From contig NZ_VTEV01000002.1 of assembly GCF_008180725.1 (NCBI RefSeq), positions 156,426 through 220,425 of the forward strand: DNA of 64,000 nucleotides. The letters are read 5' to 3'. Shown piece after piece: positions 8,093 through 17,090 of the stretch. A program made the position numbers and the translations under genes. Source of the stretch: Sutcliffiella horikoshii (GTDB lineage Bacteria; Bacillota; Bacilli; Bacillales; Bacillaceae_I). The first letter of the stretch is position 1; the number at the start of each line of letters is the position of its first letter. The notes beneath the pieces were generated by a model. It searched no databases, was not told the DNA's origin, and saw only the letters and a program-made list of their open reading frames with translations.

Positions 8093-9736
8093 TTACGCTC
8101 CCAACAAGTCTTGAATATCAGATTTGATTACATCAGCTTTTGGTCCGTAGATTGCTTGTACGCCGCGGTCTTTCACAATCAGTCCAAGCGCACCTTTTTC
8201 TTTCCATGCAGCTTCATTTGCAACTTTTTCTCTATCTTTTACTGTCACACGAAGACGAGTCATACATGCATCCACGTCTTCAATATTCTGTGCTCCACCA
8301 AGCAATTCGATGATTGCAGGTGCCAAGGAATCCGCTTGTACACTTGCAGCTGCACCGTTACCAGCGCCTTCTTCTTGTTCAATATAGTTACCGTTACGAC
8401 CCGGAGTAGGGAAGTTAAATTTCTTGATCATAAAGTTCGCTACCGCAAAGTTCAATCCGAAGAATACTAGACATGCAATCACAAAGTTTACTAGATCCAA
8501 CCATAAGCCAGCTTTTACAATCATTGGTGTACGAGTCAACAACTCAATAACTCCGAACGCATGAACACGAATATCAATGATATCAACAATGGCGAAAGCA
8601 AGTCCTGTCATAATTGCATAAATTACATATAACACAGGAGCGGCAAACATAAACATGAATTCGATTGGCTCTGTAACACCAGTCAAGAATACCGCAAGAC
8701 CTGCAGAGAAGAACATAGACTTATATTTTTTACGCTTATCTTTATCTACATTGCGATACATCGCATACGCAATACCGATCAATGCCGCACAAGAAAGGAT
8801 CATTTGTCCTACTTTGAAGCGAGCAGGTACCACTTCACGTAGAAGCGCTTCATAAGATTCTGTGTCACCAGCTGCCAGGAAATTGTTCAAATCAGCAATC
8901 CAAGCCAACCATAATGGATCTTGACCTGCCACAACGGAACCAGCGCTGCCGCCAGTAAGAATCGTATAAGTTCCACCAAGTGAGGTGTAGTTCATTGGTA
9001 CCGTTAACATATGATGCAAGCCGAACGGCAACAATAGACGCTCAAGTGCACCGAAAATGAAAGGAGCAATGATAGGTGCGCTGTCTCTAGATGAAGCGAT
9101 CCATACACCAAAATCATTTAACAATCCTTGAATGAACGGCCAAACAACACTTAGCGCAATACCTGCGATAACAGAACCACCGATTACTACGAAAGGTACG
9201 AAACGCTTTCCGTTAAAGAAGGATAAAGAATCAGGTAATTTACTATAGTTATAAAACTTATTGAAAAGGTTAGCACCAAGGAAACCAGCAATGATACCAA
9301 CGAATACTCCCATGTTTAATGCAGGAGCACCCAATACAGTTGTAAAATAGTCACCTACAATAAGTTCTTGTCCAAAAAGAGTGGTGAAAGTAGCTTCAGG
9401 GTCTGCCACCATAGCGTTGTTAACCCCAAAGATTGCACCAGTGATACGGTTAATTAGAACGAATGCAATCAATGCTGCAAAAGCACCGCCTGCACGTTCT
9501 TTCGCCCATGATCCACCAATGGCAACTGCGAATAATACATGTAGGTTGGTGATGATTCCCCAACCGATATCCTCCATCACTCTTGCAATCGTTTGCACAA
9601 GAGCGATGTCTCCGCCAGTCATGCCAACCAACTTACCAAGAGAAATCATAATACCAGCAGCAGGCATAACTGCAACCACTACCAGCAAAGCTTTACCGAA
9701 TTTCTGCCAGAAATCAAAAGACAAAAAGTTCTTCAT
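8093..9736 (-). CDS. PTS IICB permease of the glucose/maltose family
   Basis: About 547 aa. The N-terminal IIC domain has many membrane spans (FGKALLVVVAVMPAAGIMISLG near the start; GVTEPIEFMFMF, the conserved substrate-channel motif, in the middle). A linker follows, then a C-terminal IIB domain with the phosphorylated cysteine in VDACMTRLRV. No IIA domain is attached, so the phosphate must come from a separate IIA such as Crr at 18559. I chose the inner ATG at 9736 because AAGAAGG lies about 9 nt upstream; the outer ATG at 9790 has no ribosome site. The sugar cannot be told from sequence: it is a glucose-superfamily member (glucose, maltose, other alpha-glucosides or amino sugars). Confidence 0.85.
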   Translation of the reverse strand: MKNFLSFDFWQKFGKALLVVVAVMPAAGIMISLGKLVGMTGGDIALVQTIARVMEDIGWGIITNLHVLFAVAIGGSWAKERAGGAFAALIAFVLINRITGAIFGVNNAMVADPEATFTTLFGQELIVGDYFTTVLGAPALNMGVFVGIIAGFLGANLFNKFYNYSKLPDSLSFFNGKRFVPFVVIGGSVIAGIALSVVWPFIQGLLNDFGVWIASSRDSAPIIAPFIFGALERLLLPFGLHHMLTVPMNYTSLGGTYTILTGGSAGSVVAGQDPLWLAWIADLNNFLAAGDTESYEALLREVVPARFKVGQMILSCAALIGIAYAMYRNVDKDKRKKYKSMFFSAGLAVFLTGVTEPIEFMFMFAAPVLYVIYAIMTGLAFAIVDIIDIRVHAFGVIELLTRTPMIVKAGLWLDLVNFVIACLVFFGLNFAVANFMIKKFNFPTPGRNGNYIEQEEGAGNGAAASVQADSLAPAIIELLGGAQNIEDVDACMTRLRVTVKDREKVANEAAWKEKGALGLIVKDRGVQAIYGPKADVIKSDIQDLLGA

Positions 9737-9792
9737 TTTTACAGCCTTCTTTCCATTATTGTTTCTATTTTTTGTTGAAAACGAATTCATTT

Positions 9793-9830
9793 TAGTGCGA
9801 ATTAGTGCACGTGTAGTGCAACCGTTTGCA
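9793..9830 (-). promoter_or_regulatory. Palindromic LacI-type operator/cre-like site and three TAGTGC hexamers before the PTS operon
   Basis: At 9817-9830 lies TGCAACCGTTTGCA, a near-perfect 14-bp palindrome with a central CG; it matches the cre consensus except for two W positions. TAGTGC occurs at 9793, 9803 and 9814, so 10 and 11 bp apart on one helix face, between the palindrome and the start codon. The palindrome fits CcpA or a local LacI-family repressor. No regulator gene is adjacent. Confidence 0.5.
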
Positions 9831-10023
9831 TTTTCCTATTGTATGGCATGATGAGGAACAATGCAAGTAGAAAATATTATTTTAATAGTTTTTTAACAAA
9901 GTATATTAAAATGTAAGAAAATTAATTATACATAGAAGAATCCAACTTTTGGTGGAAGTATATACAGCTTGAGTGAAAACGGGTACACTATTCCCGTAAT
10001 GCCAGATGAAAAGGAGATTTGAA

Positions 10024-10518
10024 ATGAAAAAGTGGACTTTCTCTATGATACTTGTTTTAGTGATTGTGCTATCTGCGTGCACAGAAGAATCAAATAATAT
10101 GGACACAGCCGATTCAGAAAAGGTTCCTGCTGATCAAAGTGGGGAAACGGTAACTGTCCTTATGAATATACAAATGGAAATGATTCAGACCATTCGCAAG
10201 CATCTTGAGCCTGTAACATCTTATGAAATGTCAGAGGGTGCAGGGGATCTTGAGGCGGCTGTAGAGTCTAGCAACCTCATTGCGAACGAACTTCGTGGAA
10301 TTGAGATACCAGAAAATCTTGATAAGGATCTTCAGGTTGATATGAAGGATTCCATTGAATTATTAGCCTTATATTTCGAAGAACGTGCTGCAGCCATGTC
10401 AGAAGGTTCAGATGGTGAAGAAGTGACAGCTGCATTGGAGAGTTTCCATCAAAAAATAGGAGAAACGTTTGAAGCAGCAGGCTTGCACGCTCCTAATTTT
10501 GAAAAGGATGTACAATAA
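10024..10518 (+). CDS. Small lipoprotein, unknown function
   Basis: 164 aa from the ATG at 10024 (AAAAGGAG 7 nt upstream). It has a lipoprotein signal peptide (MKKWTFSMILVLVIVLSAC) with the lipobox LSAC, so Cys19 would be lipidated and the protein anchored outside the membrane. The mature part is acidic and predicted helical with no cysteines. No family is recognised. It is a single gene between the divergent PTS operon and the S-box. Confidence 0.75.
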   Translation: MKKWTFSMILVLVIVLSACTEESNNMDTADSEKVPADQSGETVTVLMNIQMEMIQTIRKHLEPVTSYEMSEGAGDLEAAVESSNLIANELRGIEIPENLDKDLQVDMKDSIELLALYFEERAAAMSEGSDGEEVTAALESFHQKIGETFEAAGLHAPNFEKDVQ

Positions 10519-10529
10519 TAGTTTTTGAG

Positions 10530-10566
10530 CGAGACGCCTTCCAGGTTTTTTGGGGGCGTTTTTTTG
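10530..10566 (+). terminator. Probable terminator after the lipoprotein gene
   Basis: GACGCC and GGCGT pair across a T-rich loop and are followed by a run of T. The stem is short. Confidence 0.5.
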
Positions 10567-10607
10567 GTATAAGCGGAGCCATTGGGAAGTGGGTGGGTGT
10601 GTAGACG

Positions 10608-10756
10608 ATGAAGACAGTTTTGACGTGATTTTTGAGTCGAGATTGTCTTCATAAAGTGGATGAAGACAATCTTGAGTGTTTTTCATGCTCCAAGATGTCT
10701 TCATATGGTGAATGAAGACATTTCTGACCGATCTTTATCCCCAAAAGTGTCTTCAT
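10608..10756. repeat. 52-bp array of ATGAAGACA/TGTCTTCAT inverted repeats (three units)
   Basis: Left arms ATGAAGACA start at 10608, 10660 and 10712; right arms TGTCTTCAT end at 10652, 10704 and 10756. Each inverted repeat spans 45 bp, the linker is 7 bp, and the period is exactly 52 bp. The loops are not conserved. It lies between the lipoprotein terminator and the S-box leader. Sister arrays are at 24439 and 30659. Confidence 0.9.
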
Positions 10757-10861
10757 CTCCGCCCGTCCCATGCAAGACCTCCCAAAAACCAACCAATCAT
10801 TAAATCCCCAACCATCTAATAAGCTAATAATACAACAAGAGTATTTAGCCATCCGAAAGAC

Positions 10862-10890
10862 TTGTCCATTCCCAAGTTTCATGATAGGAT
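10862..10890 (+). promoter_or_regulatory. Candidate promoter of the S-box leader
   Basis: TTGTCC and TAGGAT are 17 nt apart, ending about 33 nt before the aptamer. Confidence 0.35.
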
Positions 10891-10922
10891 TAGTATAGAT
10901 AACGTTAATTGAATAGTTAGTT

Positions 10923-11034
10923 TTCTTATCAAGAGAGGTGGAGGGACTGGCCCTGTGAAGCCCGGCAACCATACAGTACAGACAACTGTACAGGTGCCAA
11001 TTCCAGCAAGACAAACGATCTTGGAAGATAAGTG
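10923..11034 (+). promoter_or_regulatory. SAM riboswitch (S-box) aptamer
   Basis: It shows the classic S-box layout: CTTATCAAGAGAGGTGGAGG at the 5' side, then GACTGGCCC, then GAAGCCCGGCAACC, a variable hairpin (CAGTACAGACAACTGTAC), AGGTGCCAA and the closing GATAAG that pairs with CTTATC to form P1. When S-adenosylmethionine binds, P1 is held and the downstream terminator forms, switching the sulfur gene off. The element implies that the next gene is used when methionine or sulfur is limiting. Confidence 0.95.
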
Positions 11035-11053
11035 GATGTGACGGGCTTGTACT

Positions 11054-11085
11054 CAAACTTCTTCTTATCGAAGGAGTTTTTTGTT
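11054..11085 (+). terminator. S-box expression-platform terminator
   Basis: AAACTTCTTC and GAAGGAGTTT flank a short loop and are followed by TTTTGTTTG. The CTTATC in its 5' half can pair instead with GATAAG of aptamer P1, which gives the antiterminator. Confidence 0.85.
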
Positions 11086-11122
11086 TGTCTACATAAACAA
11101 ACATCGAAGGGGGAAGTGTGAG

Positions 11123-12175
11123 ATGAAGTTTGGGTTTTGGTTGCCGATTTTCGGCGGTTGGTTGCGAAATGTGGAGGACGAACAGATGCCTCCTACTTTT
11201 GAATATGCAAAAAAGGTAATCCAACAGGCGGAACAGCTTGGCTTTGATACGACTTTGATTGCGGAGCTTTTTTTAAATGATATTAAAGGACCGAAAGAGG
11301 ACACACTAGAAGCCTGGTCGACTGCGGCAGCACTTGCAGCAGTAACAGAAAAAATAGAAATTATGACAGCAATCAGGCCTGGTTTTCACAACCCTGCCAT
11401 TGCAGCAAAAGCAACGGCAAACATCGATCATATCAGCAACGGCCGCTTCACGCTCAATGTCGTCTCGGCGTGGTGGGAAGAGGAGGCTCGTCAGTATGGC
11501 GGAATTTTCACCGAGCATGATGAACGCTATGAACGTACTAAAGAGTTCATTGATGTCCTCAAAGGCTTATGGACAGAAGACTCTTTTAGCTATGAAGGAA
11601 AATACTATCAGCTAAAAGAAACAAACCTCTACCCAAAACCGGTGCAACGTCCAAATCCCATCCTTTATGCAGGCGGCGAGAGTCCGAAGGGAAAGGAAGT
11701 GATCTCCACTCATTGTGATGCCTATGTGATGCACGGCGGTACAGTGGAGGAAGTGGCGGCAAAAATCAACGATATGAAAGAAAAGAGAGGCGAGACATCC
11801 AATCCTCCTTTTCAATCCTTTGGGATGGCTGCCTATGTCATTTGTAGAGATACAGAAGAGGAAGCCCAAGCGGAACTTGCCCGGATTACCGCTGTAAAAG
11901 AATCCGACGCGTATGCTGGATTTAAAGACTTCACAAGCAAATCACAGCTTGAGCAACAAATACAATTGCAGGACTACTCTGTATCAAATAGAGGATTGCG
12001 GCCAAATCTAGTCGGCACGCCAGATCAGATTGCTACTAGAATAAAAGAATTCGAGAATGCAGGGGTGGACTTATTGCTATTGCAGTTCTCTCCGCAGCTC
12101 GAAGAAATGGAGCGTTTCGCCAATAAGGTGATGCCGCTTGTTAATCCGAGGGCAAAAGAGCTTGCCCAATCATAA
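11123..12175 (+). CDS. FMN-dependent LLM-class monooxygenase (SfnG/SsuD-like), SAM-riboswitch controlled
   Basis: 350 aa. The luciferase-like TIM-barrel family is clear from KFGFWLPIFGG at the N-terminus, IDHISNGRFTLNVVSAWW, the HDERYERTKEFI motif and NPILYAGGESPKG. Relatives split alkanesulfonates (SsuD) or dimethylsulfone (SfnG) with reduced FMN and oxygen, releasing sulfite for sulfur assimilation; the HDERYERTKEFI region looks closest to SfnG. The S-box in front supports sulfur scavenging. I chose the ATG at 11123, with AAGGGGGAAG upstream; a frame extending to 11081 would overlap the terminator. No flavin reductase or sulfonate transporter is next to it. Confidence 0.85.
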   Translation: MKFGFWLPIFGGWLRNVEDEQMPPTFEYAKKVIQQAEQLGFDTTLIAELFLNDIKGPKEDTLEAWSTAAALAAVTEKIEIMTAIRPGFHNPAIAAKATANIDHISNGRFTLNVVSAWWEEEARQYGGIFTEHDERYERTKEFIDVLKGLWTEDSFSYEGKYYQLKETNLYPKPVQRPNPILYAGGESPKGKEVISTHCDAYVMHGGTVEEVAAKINDMKEKRGETSNPPFQSFGMAAYVICRDTEEEAQAELARITAVKESDAYAGFKDFTSKSQLEQQIQLQDYSVSNRGLRPNLVGTPDQIATRIKEFENAGVDLLLLQFSPQLEEMERFANKVMPLVNPRAKELAQS

Positions 12176-12226
12176 AACCTAGCAGAGAATACACTAACAT
12201 ATATGCATAAAATGGAGGCAAACATC

Positions 12227-13183
12227 GTGGGAAAAATCTATATTATTCATGAAAATAAAGAGTGGACGACACATTTGACTACCAGATTGGAAGAGTTGGA
12301 TTTGCCATATGAGGAATGGCACTTAGACGAAGGAGTGGTTCCTTTGACCGAAGAACCACCTGAAGGCGTATTTTACAACAGAATGAGCGCCTCTTCCCAC
12401 ACAAGGGATCATCGATTTGCACCAGAGTTAACAGGGGCTGTACTCTCATGGTTGGAATACCATGGTCGAAGAGTGCTGAATGGAAGTCGTGCCCTTCAGC
12501 TGGAATTAAGCAAGGTCAATCAGTATACTGCCCTTGAAAAAGCTGGAGTAAAGACACCGAAAACCATTGCGGCTGTAGGGAAAGAACATATACTGCAAGC
12601 AGCTAAACGAATAGGATCTGACTCCTTCATCACCAAACATAATCGAGCAGGCAAAGGGCTTGGAGTACAGCTATTCCATTCGACGGCCTCGCTTGAAGAA
12701 TACTTGTATGGACCTGATTTTGAAGAGCCTGTAGATGGAATAACGCTGATCCAAGAATACATTCAGGCACCTGAACCTTTTATTACACGTTGTGAATTTA
12801 TCGGTAGAAAGTTCATGTACGCGGTTCAGGTTGATACATCAGAAGGCTTTGAGTTGTGCCCGGCCGATGCCTGCCAAATCGGGGACCTATTTTGCCCGGT
12901 AGGCGAAGAAGTGGAGGAAAAGCCAAAATTCCGTATCGTAGAGGGCTTTACCGACCCAATCATTCAAAAATATGAAAAGTTCCTGCAAGAAAATGAGATC
13001 CAGGTAGCAGGCATTGAATTTATTCGCAACAGTCAAGGTGAAATCTACACTTATGACGTCAACACCAACACCAATTATAACCCAGACGCAGAAAAAGCAG
13101 CCGGCAAATACGGCATGTTGGAGCTTGCAAAACTACTAGGAAAAGAGCTAGAGCGTGAAACAGAAGAACTCAAAGTTTACTAG
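12227..13183 (+). CDS. ATP-grasp ligase, RimK-like
   Basis: About 318 aa. The ATP-grasp core is visible: an N-terminal pre-ATP-grasp domain, then KVNQYTALEKAGVKTPKTI, ITKHNRAGKGLGVQLF (ATP-binding lysine and glycine loop) and, near the C-terminus, VAGIEFIRN...YDVNTNTNYNP with the Mg-binding Asn and Asp residues. Such enzymes join a carboxylate, activated as an acylphosphate, to an amine. The substrate is unknown. I chose the GTG at 12227 because TGGAGG lies 8 nt upstream; ATGs at 12203 and 12212 overlap or precede that site. It starts 52 nt after the monooxygenase and may be read from the same SAM-controlled transcript. Confidence 0.8.
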   Translation: MGKIYIIHENKEWTTHLTTRLEELDLPYEEWHLDEGVVPLTEEPPEGVFYNRMSASSHTRDHRFAPELTGAVLSWLEYHGRRVLNGSRALQLELSKVNQYTALEKAGVKTPKTIAAVGKEHILQAAKRIGSDSFITKHNRAGKGLGVQLFHSTASLEEYLYGPDFEEPVDGITLIQEYIQAPEPFITRCEFIGRKFMYAVQVDTSEGFELCPADACQIGDLFCPVGEEVEEKPKFRIVEGFTDPIIQKYEKFLQENEIQVAGIEFIRNSQGEIYTYDVNTNTNYNPDAEKAAGKYGMLELAKLLGKELERETEELKVY

Positions 13184-13229
13184 GTTGTTTTTGTTAAGTA
13201 AATGGAATGATTAAGTTTTTAAGAACAAG

Positions 13230-13346
13230 TGGATTGGAGCGGAAGGCACTCGACTCCGGCGGGAGGTAGCGGTAGGTTGAGACCCCGCAGGCTTTCCGAG
13301 GAGGCTCAAGCATCGCCGAGTGCCTGCAGCGAAAAGGAACGGCAAT
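13230..13346 (+). repeat. Dispersed GC-rich element, copy 1
   Basis: It contains the family core: GACTCCGGCGGGAGGTAGCG, then TTGAGACCCCGCAGGC, then GAGGAGGCTCAAGC. It lies downstream of the ATP-grasp gene and before its terminator. Other copies are at 18352, 21836, 30838, 32525, 40488, 43850, 50697, 55388 and 57658. Confidence 0.85.
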
Positions 13347-13363
13347 AGTAAATGCATGAATCG

Positions 13364-13418
13364 AAAAAAGCTATCCATAAGTCCTCCTAACAAAGGGACC
13401 CTGCGGATAGCTTTTTAT
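13364..13418. terminator. Bidirectional terminator
   Basis: AAAAAAGCTATCC and GGATAGCTTTTT bracket a 28-nt loop, between the convergent ATP-grasp and YjiH-type genes. Confidence 0.8.
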
Positions 13419-13427
13419 ATTCCACTA

Positions 13428-14783
13428 TTAAAAGAAAAACACATGCGCCATTAGCGCAATAACCGGTAACGTAATCAACGTACGTAAAAGGTAAATCACA
13501 AACATCTCCCAAAGTGACACAGGTACTTTAGATCCTAAGATCACGCCACCCACCTCAGATAGATAAATAAGCTGTGTGACAGAGACTGCTGCAACTACAA
13601 AACGAGTTAATTCACTCTGTATATCTGAGGCTAAAAGTGCTGGCAGGAACATGTCCGCAAAACCAACAATAAGTGATTCGGACGCTTTCGCTGCATCTGG
13701 AATTTGTAACAATTCTAACAACGGTATGAATGGCATGCCTAGGTATACGAACAGATCTGTGTTTTCAGCAAGGATCAAGGCAATAGTACCGAATGCCATA
13801 ACAATTGGTGCTACTCCCATCCACATATCAAGGACATTTTTTCCGCCGTCACGGAAGAACTTACCAGCACTCTTGTTTTTAGAAGCGCGCTCTACCGCTT
13901 GGGTGTATCCCCATTTTAACGGTGAATAGCCTGAAGGTATTAATTCTTTTTCGTCTTGTTCCTCCCCGTTATAATAGGTATCCGCTTTTCTGGATAAAGG
14001 AGGGATGCGTGGCATGATGATGGCAGCAACAAATCCTGCCACCGCGATGGTTATATAAAATGGGATGAACATGCTGCCAAGTCCAACCTGTGTAATAACG
14101 ACAAGACTAAATGTAATGGAAACGATAGAGAAGGTAGTGGCAATAACAGCTGCTTCCCTTTTCGTATAATAACCGTCTTCATACTGTTTACTTGTTAATA
14201 GTACTCCAATCGTTCCATCACCAAGCCATGAAGCTAAGGCATCGATGGAAGAACGTCCAGGAAGTTTGAATAAAGGACGCATGATTTTCGTCAAGAGTGC
14301 GCCAAACAACTCCAATAGTCCAAAGTTTAATAATAATGGCAAGAATAATCCGGCAAAAAGGAAGACGGTAAATAGTACTGGTAAAAGGTCATATAAAATA
14401 ACAGAACCTGTTACGTCACTCCATACAGCCTCAGGTCCAAGTTCAAATAAGGTCATGATGGCCAATACCATCGCAAGAACCCTTACGACCGTCCAAAATA
14501 CAGATACATTTAATAAAGTATTAAAAAATCCTTGCTCTTTTGTAAAAGCGGGTTTTGCAAGTTTTGTCACTACCGTTGCGATGGCAGTGATGGTAATGAC
14601 CCCTGTCATAATGGCAGGGATGCTATCCCCTAAAAGGTCTCCTAATAACCCAGCAAGAATGGCGATTGGAATCGTTAATTCGTCATTGTACATGACAGGA
14701 AACATGAATAATAATATTCCGATAATAGAAGGAATAATGAATTTTAATTTATCTGCTGTTCTGAAAGATGAATGGTTTTTCAA
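13428..14783 (-). CDS. YjiH-type membrane protein with nucleoside-recognition (gate) domains
   Basis: About 451 aa, TTG start with AAGGAG upstream. It has roughly ten hydrophobic segments. Two gate-like regions are visible: PLFKLPGRSSIDALASWLGDG in the first half and MAFGTIALILAENTDLFVYLG toward the end. The family, also called the nucleoside recognition domain family, includes YjiH and is related to SpoIIM-area SpmA/SpmB and nucleoside transporters. Transport substrate unknown. It is a single gene on the minus strand. Confidence 0.8.
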   Translation of the reverse strand: MKNHSSFRTADKLKFIIPSIIGILLFMFPVMYNDELTIPIAILAGLLGDLLGDSIPAIMTGVITITAIATVVTKLAKPAFTKEQGFFNTLLNVSVFWTVVRVLAMVLAIMTLFELGPEAVWSDVTGSVILYDLLPVLFTVFLFAGLFLPLLLNFGLLELFGALLTKIMRPLFKLPGRSSIDALASWLGDGTIGVLLTSKQYEDGYYTKREAAVIATTFSIVSITFSLVVITQVGLGSMFIPFYITIAVAGFVAAIIMPRIPPLSRKADTYYNGEEQDEKELIPSGYSPLKWGYTQAVERASKNKSAGKFFRDGGKNVLDMWMGVAPIVMAFGTIALILAENTDLFVYLGMPFIPLLELLQIPDAAKASESLIVGFADMFLPALLASDIQSELTRFVVAAVSVTQLIYLSEVGGVILGSKVPVSLWEMFVIYLLRTLITLPVIALMAHVFFF

Positions 14784-14929
14784 TATAATAATCTCCTTAT
14801 GCGTAAATATGCAACGTTAGTTATTTTAATACATTTTTCGAACTTTTCAAAGGTAGTTATTGGAATTATGTACGTTCCTTCATTTTTTATTTCCCCAAAT
14901 CAATTGCATAAAAACATGTTTCAGCCAAA

Positions 14930-15961
14930 TCAATTAGCAAAATCCAGTATTTCTAAATCTTTATTTTTCCTAAGATCAATAAAGTGATCATCGACCTTGA
15001 TGATCGGTAGATGAGGTTCATCTGAATGAATGAAAATGATTTCCGCAAGCTTCCCATTATTAAGAACCACTTCTTCGCGCAGATGATTAGAAAGAATATA
15101 CCGGACGAACGGATAGACGATGGCCGGATTCAATCTATTGTAATTTGCCTCTTGAATAAGAATTTTAGTTGTGGTGAAAATATTTTGCTTAGGTCGATAG
15201 CTTCTTTCGGATGACAGGGCATCATACATATCTGCAACAGATAGAATCTGAACAAAATAAGGAATCTTAGAATGCTTGATTCCTGTCGGGTAACCACTTC
15301 CATCGAGACGTTCATGATGGAGCAGGGCACCTTGCAAGATATGTGGATCAATTGTCCGGTTCTTTTTAAGCAAATCATATCCGTATGTTGTATGTTTTTG
15401 TATTTCCATCCACTCTTTCTCGGTAAGGCGACCTGGCTTTTGCAAAATATTCTTGTCGATAAGCAGCTTTCCGACATCATGGAACATCCCCATTTGACCG
15501 AGTAAGCTGATACTGCTTTTTTCCAGCCCTTGCAGCTTTCCAATTAAAGAAGAATAGATTCCGACATTCAAACTATGGGTATAGGTGTAATTGTCATAGC
15601 TTTTTACTTGCTCTATGTAACGGGTGAAAACCGGATCGTCCACGAGTTTATCTATGAGTGGAGTCAACATACCTTGGATTTCATCTATTGGAGGGAGTTG
15701 TTCCCCTTCAAGATTGGCAAATATGGATTGAAAAGTATGGATGCTCGTTTCATACATATTTTTGACATGCTGAAAATACTCTCTTGATAGATGATGGGGC
15801 TCATCCAAAATAAAGGCCTGGTCGAAATAGTAGGCATGCTTTTGAAGACTTTCCACATGATTTGCATTCAGGACCGTCCCTTTTCTTAACAAAAGATTTC
15901 CCGACAAAGAGTAAATATCATTTTTTAGAATTTTACCAATATGATTGGAGGAAATTTTCAT
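14930..15961 (-). CDS. HD-GYP domain protein, probable cyclic-di-GMP phosphodiesterase
   Basis: About 343 aa. The N-terminal half (about 120 residues) is of no clear family. The C-terminal half is an HD domain with GMFHDVGKLLI (metal-binding His-Asp) and LLHHERLDGSGYPTG, the HHExxDGxGYP signature of the HD-GYP group. Such enzymes hydrolyse cyclic-di-GMP or related cyclic dinucleotides with a bi- or tri-nuclear metal site. No receiver or PAS domain is visible. I chose the ATG at 15961 because AGGTGAGG lies 9 nt upstream; the GTG at 15976 lies within that site. Confidence 0.85.
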   Translation of the reverse strand: MKISSNHIGKILKNDIYSLSGNLLLRKGTVLNANHVESLQKHAYYFDQAFILDEPHHLSREYFQHVKNMYETSIHTFQSIFANLEGEQLPPIDEIQGMLTPLIDKLVDDPVFTRYIEQVKSYDNYTYTHSLNVGIYSSLIGKLQGLEKSSISLLGQMGMFHDVGKLLIDKNILQKPGRLTEKEWMEIQKHTTYGYDLLKKNRTIDPHILQGALLHHERLDGSGYPTGIKHSKIPYFVQILSVADMYDALSSERSYRPKQNIFTTTKILIQEANYNRLNPAIVYPFVRYILSNHLREEVVLNNGKLAEIIFIHSDEPHLPIIKVDDHFIDLRKNKDLEILDFAN

Positions 15962-16152
15962 AGAGTTCAACCTCACCTGATTGCGTTAATACCTTTATTA
16001 TAAGGGATTTTACGTATATAAGACAGGATAAATTATACTTTTCAAAATTTTTAGCAAAATATTTTTGCAGTATAATGTTTGTAATACGAAGAGAGATTAA
16101 CTAGGATAGGGTATATACAATATATCATTTACATATAAGAGGGTGAATTCAC

Positions 16153-17022
16153 TTGGTAAAATGTATTGCCATAGATATGGACGGAACATTATTAAATAAT
16201 AACCATGTAGTTAGTGAAGAGAATGCAGATGCAATTAAGCTTGCTAGAATAAATGGAGTGGAAGTGGTTATTGCCACAGGTAGAGCATACTCCGAAGCCA
16301 AAGATGTCTTGGCAGAGGCAGGTATACACACTCCGATTATCTGCGTAAATGGAGCAGAGGCCCGCACGCCTGAAGGAGAAGTTGTATCAACAAACCCGAT
16401 TGCGGTTAGCCTTGGTAGAGAGCTAGCACGAATTTTGGACAAACATGATATCTACTTTGAGATCTATACTCAGAACGGTACATACTCTAAAGATTACGAT
16501 AAGGCGATTGCCACCATTATGGACGTTTTCATGTCAGCGAGTAACGATAACGACTACGATAAAGTCTTAAAGGCGGCACAAGAAAGAATGGAAGACGGCA
16601 ATGTGAAAATGGTCGACAGTTTTGAACCCATTTTACAAGATGAGTCAAAAGTTATTTACAAGCTTCTTGCATTCTCCATGGATAAAGAGAACCTTGAGGC
16701 GGCACGTTCTGAATTGTTGGAGCTTGGCACGGTTGCCGTTAGTTCTTCTGGTAAAGACAACTTGGAGATCACTAGTGTAGACGCTCAGAAAGGAATTGCG
16801 CTGACTACGTTCACCTCTGAACGAGGAATTTCAATGGAAGACACGATGGCCATTGGGGACAATTACAATGACGTGTCGATGTTTGAGCGTGTCGGTCGGG
16901 CAGTTGCGATGGAAAATGCCCCGGATGGTGTGAAGGAAAAAGCGCATATGGTGACAGATACGAATGTAAATAGCGGTGTGGCTAAAGCGATAATTGAGGC
17001 AATGGCGAAGAGTGAGGTTTGA
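16153..17022 (+). CDS. Cof-type HAD-superfamily phosphatase
   Basis: 289 aa, TTG start with AGAGGGTG upstream. HAD motif I is AIDMDGTLLN (nucleophile and acid Asp), motif II lies in VVIATGR, and motifs III and IV are in the C-terminal KGIALTTF...MAIGDNYNDVSMF. The large cap between motifs II and III marks the Cof/IIB group (YwpJ, YkrA and similar), which dephosphorylate sugar phosphates, pyridoxal phosphate or flavin precursors. Substrate cannot be set from sequence. Confidence 0.9.
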   Translation: MVKCIAIDMDGTLLNNNHVVSEENADAIKLARINGVEVVIATGRAYSEAKDVLAEAGIHTPIICVNGAEARTPEGEVVSTNPIAVSLGRELARILDKHDIYFEIYTQNGTYSKDYDKAIATIMDVFMSASNDNDYDKVLKAAQERMEDGNVKMVDSFEPILQDESKVIYKLLAFSMDKENLEAARSELLELGTVAVSSSGKDNLEITSVDAQKGIALTTFTSERGISMEDTMAIGDNYNDVSMFERVGRAVAMENAPDGVKEKAHMVTDTNVNSGVAKAIIEAMAKSEV

Positions 17023-17090
17023 TAACAACGCGGTGGAATTGGACCGGGTAGCTGCTTGTGGGCTGCCCGGTCCGCCTTATTTATGGGAGA

